Position numbers and translations under genes: made by a program. Below, in pieces: positions 17,001 through 20,733 of a stretch of DNA of 20,733 nt (position 1 is its first letter; each line of letters starts with the position of its first letter). The notes beneath the pieces are model-generated. The model ran no database searches. It saw nothing but the letters and a program-made list of their open reading frames with translations, and was not told the origin of the DNA. Origin of the DNA: a virus; the IMG/VR virus record IMGVR_UViG_3300031245_000137, positions 1 to 20,733 of that record; one strand, 5' to 3'.

Positions 17001-17645
17001 CTATACTAAATCCTCACCACCTGATAATACCACTTCCCCATACAAATACCTACACTCCAATAACATCCATAACATCCATTCGGCTGCTTCCTGTGGCGAT
17101 GCTATTCTCTTGGCTGGCAACCACTTCTCCACTTCCTTGACAAATTCCTCATCTGAACCTCCACCTAACTTCGTACCCTTGACATAACCAAAATGTATAC
17201 ATACTACCCTATACTTCCCTACATACTCCCTCGCATAACTTAAAGCTAACATCCTTACCGCTGCCTTCGTTGCTCTATACAACTGGATACCTGCCTGGGG
17301 CATCACCCCAGCAACAGATCCTATCACTCCAACTACCCCTCCCTCTTCCATTAACTCACCTGCCAAAGCCAACCCATAATATACTCCCAATACATTTGTC
17401 TCCAATACCTCCCTCTCATACCTACCAGGCGCCTCTTCCCAATCAGCTACCCCTGCATTCAAAATCATCAAGTCAAACTTGCCTCCCACCTGCACCACCC
17501 ATTTCCAATCTTCTAACTTCCTTACATCCAATCCGCTACTCCTACTAAAATTAAAAACTTCCCACCCCCTACTTTCCAATGCCTCTTTCAATGCTTTACC
17601 AATGCCTGAACTTGCTCCCGTTACCAATGCTCTCTTCACTACCAT
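17001..17645 (-). CDS. Short-chain dehydrogenase/reductase (SDR)
   Basis: This 214-residue NAD(P)-dependent oxidoreductase has the classical SDR set: TGASSGIG (9-16) for cofactor binding, NAG (63-65), N84, S110, and Y123xxxK127 as catalytic residues. R35 after the second strand hints at NADPH. The usual PG motif after the sixth strand is replaced by FG (152-153). At 214 residues it is slightly short for the family (about 250), mainly after the active site. It lies between queC and the radical SAM gene; the ATG at 17645 is 4 bases after the queC stop, with GGGAGG upstream inside queC. Substrate is unknown. Pterin reductases such as sepiapterin reductase and FolM are SDRs and would fit a FolE/QueD pathway, but that is a guess. 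Confidence 0.9.
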   Translation of the reverse strand: MVVKRALVTGASSGIGKALKEALESRGWEVFNFSRSSGLDVRKLEDWKWVVQVGGKFDLMILNAGVADWEEAPGRYEREVLETNVLGVYYGLALAGELMEEGGVVGVIGSVAGVMPQAGIQLYRATKAAVRMLALSYAREYVGKYRVVCIHFGYVKGTKLGGGSDEEFVKEVEKWLPAKRIASPQEAAEWMLWMLLECRYLYGEVVLSGGEDLV

Positions 17646-17649
17646 CTCC

Positions 17650-18330
17650 CTATACCTCCCATCCTAACATTTCAAAAAACTTCCTCATCTCTTCCCCTCT
17701 CCTACCTCCATACTTACCTTCCTTCCACTTCCTATAATACTCCCTTACCACCTTACTGTCCTCCACCTTCACTTCCATTTCCTCGTCCACTCCATTCAAC
17801 CTTAACGCCATTATCCGCCTGAAACAAGCTCCACATTCCCCACAAGGCTTCTCTCCTCCACCATAGCAACTCCTCGTCTTTAATAACTCATCCACAGATA
17901 AACCCTGCCTCAAATACCATTCCACCATATCCACCTTCGTCATATGCCTGAACGGCGTATCCACCACTACCTCCCTACCCAATAAAAAACTACATACCTC
18001 CGTCGCTACCTCAAAAAACCTTTCCGACCTGTCCGGTATCTCCATCTCCCCTTCCTGCACTACCAGCCATACCTTAGTCGACCCATACATCCCCGCTACC
18101 AACACAAAAAATAAATTCCTCGCCGGTATATTTGCGTCTGCCTCCTCCCAATTCCTCCCCAAATTCATCAATGTATCGTCAATCACTGTCTCAGGAATCG
18201 TCCTCTTCACTGCTTCCAATTCCATAGCCTCATACCTATGCCCTAACCTACAATACAATGTCTTCGGCTTCCCTAAATACCACCACGCCACATAACTGTC
18301 CAATCCTCCACTATACAATAATACCTCCAT
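17650..18330 (-). CDS. queC: 7-cyano-7-deazaguanine (preQ0) synthase QueC
   Basis: This 226-residue enzyme converts 7-carboxy-7-deazaguanine (CDG) to preQ0 with ATP and ammonia. It has YSGGLDS (6-12, ATP pyrophosphatase loop), IPARN (68-72) and a zinc site of C155, C163, C166 and C169 (C...CGECGAC), all typical of stand-alone QueC, and the usual family length. It is the second QueC-type domain in the operon; the other is the C-terminal half of GAT-QueC, which has different zinc spacing. The ATG at 18330 follows GGGGGAGG closely, 12 bases after the stop of the preceding gene. Supplying preQ0 to the DpdA-like enzyme is the natural role; feeding host queuosine is possible but less likely in this context. 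Confidence 0.95.
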   Translation of the reverse strand: MEVLLYSGGLDSYVAWWYLGKPKTLYCRLGHRYEAMELEAVKRTIPETVIDDTLMNLGRNWEEADANIPARNLFFVLVAGMYGSTKVWLVVQEGEMEIPDRSERFFEVATEVCSFLLGREVVVDTPFRHMTKVDMVEWYLRQGLSVDELLKTRSCYGGGEKPCGECGACFRRIMALRLNGVDEEMEVKVEDSKVVREYYRKWKEGKYGGRRGEEMRKFFEMLGWEV

Positions 18331-18342
18331 ACCCCTCCCCCA

Positions 18343-18831
18343 CTAATACTTCCCAACCAACCACCCAATCATACTTGCCTTCACCCTCTCTTCCACTTCC
18401 TTAGTACATCCACCAGCTAACCATTCCCTCACCCATCCCCTCAACACATTCAATAAATCCGCAGGGGGCTTGCCCTCAAATACCAAACTCAACCCCCTTA
18501 AATACCAAATAAACATAGCCTGCAACGGCATAAACCTATACTCCAATACCAACGGATACAATACCTCATAAAATGCCTTCCTACGAAACTTCCTCTCGTC
18601 TTCCCCATACATCTTCACTACCCTTAACCTGATACCAGAACCACCGCCAACCCCCTCCTCTACCCCTTCCTCTAACCTCTTCAAATGCTCCTCCACTTCC
18701 TTCCACTTGCTATAACTTGCCCTTACCTGTATCTCATTCAATACTGCCGCCATCTGCGGACTTAACTCCTGCCGCCACCACCAGTCCTCTACCTTCTTCT
18801 TCAATACAGACCCCTTCCTCTTCCCACCCAT
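18343..18831 (-). CDS. Unknown basic protein upstream of queC
   Basis: I do not recognise this 162-residue protein. The first 15 residues are strongly basic (MGGKRKGSVLKKK), then WWW at 18-20, a charged, helix-prone stretch (about 40-60, Lys/Glu-rich), a Gly-rich break (60-66) and a C-terminal helical part rich in Trp and Leu. No signal peptide or zinc pattern is seen. A nucleic-acid contact is plausible from the basic N terminus, nothing more. The ATG at 18831 has GAGGAG about 9 bases upstream, and the gene sits 14 bases after the DUF932-like gene and 12 bases before queC, so it belongs to the same transcript. Confidence 0.75.
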   Translation of the reverse strand: MGGKRKGSVLKKKVEDWWWRQELSPQMAAVLNEIQVRASYSKWKEVEEHLKRLEEGVEEGVGGGSGIRLRVVKMYGEDERKFRRKAFYEVLYPLVLEYRFMPLQAMFIWYLRGLSLVFEGKPPADLLNVLRGWVREWLAGGCTKEVEERVKASMIGWLVGKY

Positions 18832-18845
18832 ACCTGACTACTCCT

Positions 18846-19826
18846 CTACTGAACTACTCTTAACTCTGGTACTACCTCACCCCTTTCCTTGTTAAAAACC
18901 ATCCTTGACACTTCCATATCTAATACCCTCCTCTGTGAATAATCTACTACACCTCTCTCATACAACCTACTAACACACTCTGTCAACCAGTTCCATACAT
19001 TATATAAATTCTCCCCAGGATCCACTGCCAACTTCTTCCACATCTTCGGATGCGCATCCAATATACTTACAATCCTCTCTGGCTTCTCTGATACATCCAA
19101 CCCTTCCCCAAATAATAACTTATACCTGTTCCTCACTCTAAACATCCCAGCTAAAAACATACCACTCCATTCCCCTTCACGACCCAATTCCTCCTCCCAC
19201 TTCTTAACAAACCTATAACCCGCTATATAAACCATCGCTGAAACAGAAACACTCTTCAATGCTCCCAATACAACCTTCAATACCTCAACCTCCGTCCATA
19301 CCTTCGGCTCAAAAGATAAATACCTGCCTAAACTCCGTTCATTCAATGACTCCGACCACCTGACATTTGCATCATAAGGCACTACTGCCCCATTCTGGCA
19401 AATAAGCCTATACAATCCCTCCGTCCTAAACAATGACGGAACTGGATACTTAGGCACTACACCTATCTCAATCATCACTTCAAATACATCCGAAGGAAAT
19501 ACTTCACCTAACCCCTTCCTCCTCGATACTACAATACCACCTCTGCCAACCTCCGCACCTGCATCTACCAACCTATAGACACCGTTCCTTAACTCCTCTT
19601 GCCTCTTCGAATCACTTAACACCTCTTCCCCTACAATAGAAAATACCTCCCCGTCCACAAACATAACCGGAAACCTTTTCTCTGCAAAAGATTCCTCATA
19701 GAACTCCCTCACCAATTTGTCAATGCTAGTCCCCAACCTCGATGCTAACGACCTCTTCGCCCCATAACTTAACCTACCTAAGTCTAAATCCTTCCCTCCT
19801 ATAACCTCAAACCTTACATCCACCAT
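18846..19826 (-). CDS. DUF932-like phage/plasmid protein
   Basis: A 326-residue protein that I tentatively place in the DUF932 group of phage and plasmid proteins of unknown function. Supporting signs are a central LFRTEGLYRLICQNGAVV segment (about 135-152), like the R..C.NG signature of that family, and a C-terminal NVWNWLTECV...RRVLDMEVSRM segment like its conserved ending. The N-terminal 120 residues are less clear. No catalytic motif or membrane segment is visible. I start it at the ATG at 19826, with AAGGAGG 8 bases upstream; an in-frame GTG at 19835 overlaps that ribosome site. The family's function is not established, and nothing here links it to base modification except position. Confidence 0.55.
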   Translation of the reverse strand: MVDVRFEVIGGKDLDLGRLSYGAKRSLASRLGTSIDKLVREFYEESFAEKRFPVMFVDGEVFSIVGEEVLSDSKRQEELRNGVYRLVDAGAEVGRGGIVVSRRKGLGEVFPSDVFEVMIEIGVVPKYPVPSLFRTEGLYRLICQNGAVVPYDANVRWSESLNERSLGRYLSFEPKVWTEVEVLKVVLGALKSVSVSAMVYIAGYRFVKKWEEELGREGEWSGMFLAGMFRVRNRYKLLFGEGLDVSEKPERIVSILDAHPKMWKKLAVDPGENLYNVWNWLTECVSRLYERGVVDYSQRRVLDMEVSRMVFNKERGEVVPELRVVQ

Positions 19827-19869
19827 CTTCCCCACCTCCTTCCACTTTTTTAGTCCTTTCCTTTGATAT

Positions 19870-19875
19870 ATTATA
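19870..19875 (-). promoter_or_regulatory. Possible -10 element (TATAAT) between sigma-like and DUF932-like genes
   Basis: TATAAT lies on the minus strand in the 57-base gap after the sigma-like gene, about 43 bases before the next ATG. No good -35 box is found at 16-18 bases; TTGCAC occurs at 20 bases, inside the upstream gene. In an otherwise tightly packed operon the gap itself is mildly suggestive. Weak call. Confidence 0.25.
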
Positions 19876-19883
19876 CAACTACA

Positions 19884-20429
19884 TTACAACACCTCGTGCA
19901 ATAGCTCCCTTATCTCTTGACAACACCTCCTCTCAACCTCCGTTAACTCCCTGCCCAGCCACCACTCCATCCATTCCTCCCCCTTCTTCTTGCTCACCGC
20001 AACGCTCCTCAGTGCATTACTAACATCCATATCCCCTACCACTACCTTTAAAAAATCATCACCTACTAAACCCCAATACCTTTCCACTACCCTTAATAAC
20101 CTACTGCTAAAACTCTCCTCCCTACTATCCCCTAAATACCAATCCCTTAACCCTCCCTCACCATCGTCTCTCATATCCTCCAAAGATGCTATACTCCCCT
20201 CCCGCTTCTTCACAAATAACCTATTTTTCAAACTCGTATCCACCACTGACCATAAATAAGTCGTCCACTTCACTCCCTTCGACATAGAATATAAACGCCT
20301 CAATGCATCCCATCCATACATCAATACATCCTGCACCAAATCTTCGTCAGCATACATTCCCCTCTTCCTACATTCAGTATACACCATCCGAGTAACAACA
20401 TCTACAAACTCCTTTGCTTCCACAACCAT
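19884..20429 (-). CDS. Sigma-70 region-2-like transcription factor
   Basis: A 181-residue protein whose first 80 residues follow sigma-70 region 2: DEDLVQDVLMYGWDALRRL near 28-46, then KGVKWTTYLW at 51-60 where sigma factors have G..F.TYA, and a basic stretch after it. The C-terminal part ends with ELTEVERRCCQEIRELL (about 161-177), which could be a region 4-type recognition helix, but the preceding helix is not clear. If real, it would redirect the host RNA polymerase to phage promoters or bind DNA in another way. It is near the head of the visible transcript. The ATG at 20429 has GGGGGTG 4 bases upstream and lies 14 bases after the micro-protein stop. A small ECF-like or replication-linked sigma relative are alternatives. 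Confidence 0.6.
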   Translation of the reverse strand: MVVEAKEFVDVVTRMVYTECRKRGMYADEDLVQDVLMYGWDALRRLYSMSKGVKWTTYLWSVVDTSLKNRLFVKKREGSIASLEDMRDDGEGGLRDWYLGDSREESFSSRLLRVVERYWGLVGDDFLKVVVGDMDVSNALRSVAVSKKKGEEWMEWWLGRELTEVERRCCQEIRELLHEVL

Positions 20430-20443
20430 AACTCACCCCCATT

Positions 20444-20554
20444 TTATTTATTTAAACTAAACTTCCACCTACCCTTCACCAAATCAAAATCAAACCTAAA
20501 CTTCAGCACCACTTTTCGTTTACGTTTAAAAAACAACTTAAACTTCCTCAACAT
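20444..20554 (-). CDS. 36-residue basic micro-protein
   Basis: A short frame of 36 codons with an ideal ribosome site (GAGGAGG about 6 bases before the ATG at 20554) and TAA stop at 20444-20446. It reads MLRKFKLFFKRKRKVV, then a KFRFDFD stretch and a basic end: about a third of the residues are Lys or Arg, with many Phe. Alternating charged and aromatic residues suggest beta strands or nucleic-acid binding. It fills the gap between two neighbouring genes, which supports it being real. No family is recognised. Confidence 0.55.
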   Translation of the reverse strand: MLRKFKLFFKRKRKVVLKFRFDFDLVKGRWKFSLNK

Positions 20555-20578
20555 ACCCCCACCTCCTCTTTTTTATTT

Positions 20579-20733
20579 TTACTTTACAACCCTTCTACCT
20601 CCAACATATCCAAACAATTTGTCTAACACCTCAATTACTTCTTTATCACACCCTCCACACCACACCTCCACACGAGGAACTTCACTTGGAACTACAATAA
20701 ACCTCGCATTCCCAGCATAACCAGACACCCCAA
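20579..20733 (-). CDS. Unknown gene, C-terminal 50 residues, runs off the window
   Basis: An open frame enters from the right edge and ends at TAA (20579-20581). The visible 50 residues include WCGGC, a CxxC pair, followed by a helix-prone acidic stretch (DKEVIEVLDKLFG) and a basic end (GGRRVVK). A CxxC pair could be half of a zinc site or a redox pair. The following micro-protein starts 25 bases later with its own ribosome site. Too little is visible to name a family. Confidence 0.6.
   Translation of the reverse strand, partial: GVSGYAGNARFIVVPSEVPRVEVWCGGCDKEVIEVLDKLFGYVGGRRVVK

Noticed and set aside
1-20733. Thermophilic host inferred from high Glu/Lys and low Gln/His
   Set aside because: Gln, His, Pro and Thr codons all need C, so the sense-strand lack of C gives the same bias. 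Temperature cannot be concluded from this.
1-20733. tRNA genes, insertion sequences, attachment sites or long direct repeats
   Set aside because: None was seen by eye; gaps between genes are too short for most of these.

Overview
This window is a densely packed, single-strand gene block from what looks like a tailed bacteriophage or close relative. All 24 coding regions I support lie on the minus strand, with gaps of 0 to about 80 bases and many stop/start overlaps. They are read from right (20733) to left (1). Strong purine-rich Shine-Dalgarno sites of the AGGAGG type precede most starts, so the host is a bacterium. No structural, lysis or integration genes, tRNAs, CRISPR arrays or insertion sequences are visible. 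The host genus cannot be told from the sequence. The protein composition (much Glu, Lys, Val, Arg; little Gln, His) resembles that of thermophiles, but the extreme base skew of the window would produce the same bias.

Region A (20733 to 18343) is the head of the visible operon. It holds the end of an unrecognised gene, a 36-residue basic micro-protein, a sigma-70 region-2-like protein, a DUF932-like protein and an unknown 162-residue protein. Region B (18330 to 13283) is a DNA base-modification module: QueC (preQ0 synthase), a short-chain dehydrogenase/reductase, a radical SAM protein with extra C-terminal cysteines, a glutamine amidotransferase-QueC fusion (GAT-QueC) and a DpdA-like DNA transglycosylase. 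The start of folE (GTP cyclohydrolase I, first step towards preQ0) sits at the far left edge, after the DNA polymerase gene. The predicted core pathway is GTP through FolE (QueD and QueE not seen) to CDG, then QueC to preQ0, DpdA insertion of preQ0 into DNA, and GAT-QueC conversion of the nitrile to the formamidine of deoxyarchaeosine (dG+). The radical SAM protein and the SDR have no assigned step and are the best candidates for undescribed chemistry.

Region C (13256 to 125) is a nearly complete replisome and recombination set: DnaN-like sliding clamp, RecA, DnaX-like clamp loader, UvsW-like SF2 helicase, two unknown proteins, DnaC-like helicase loader, DnaB-like helicase, Cas4-like Fe-S nuclease, TOPRIM primase, an unknown protein, gp32-like single-strand binding protein, and a family A DNA polymerase with a family-4-like uracil-DNA glycosylase domain fused at its N terminus.

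The base composition is remarkable. A hand count of 5881-6240 gives + strand C 139, T 101, A 90 and G 30, so the sense strand is about 39% G and 8% C. From 4529 to 4661 there is not one G on the + strand. This skew also removes stop codons from the + strand, which explains long but spurious antisense reading frames. No stretch above 300 bases lacks a gene.
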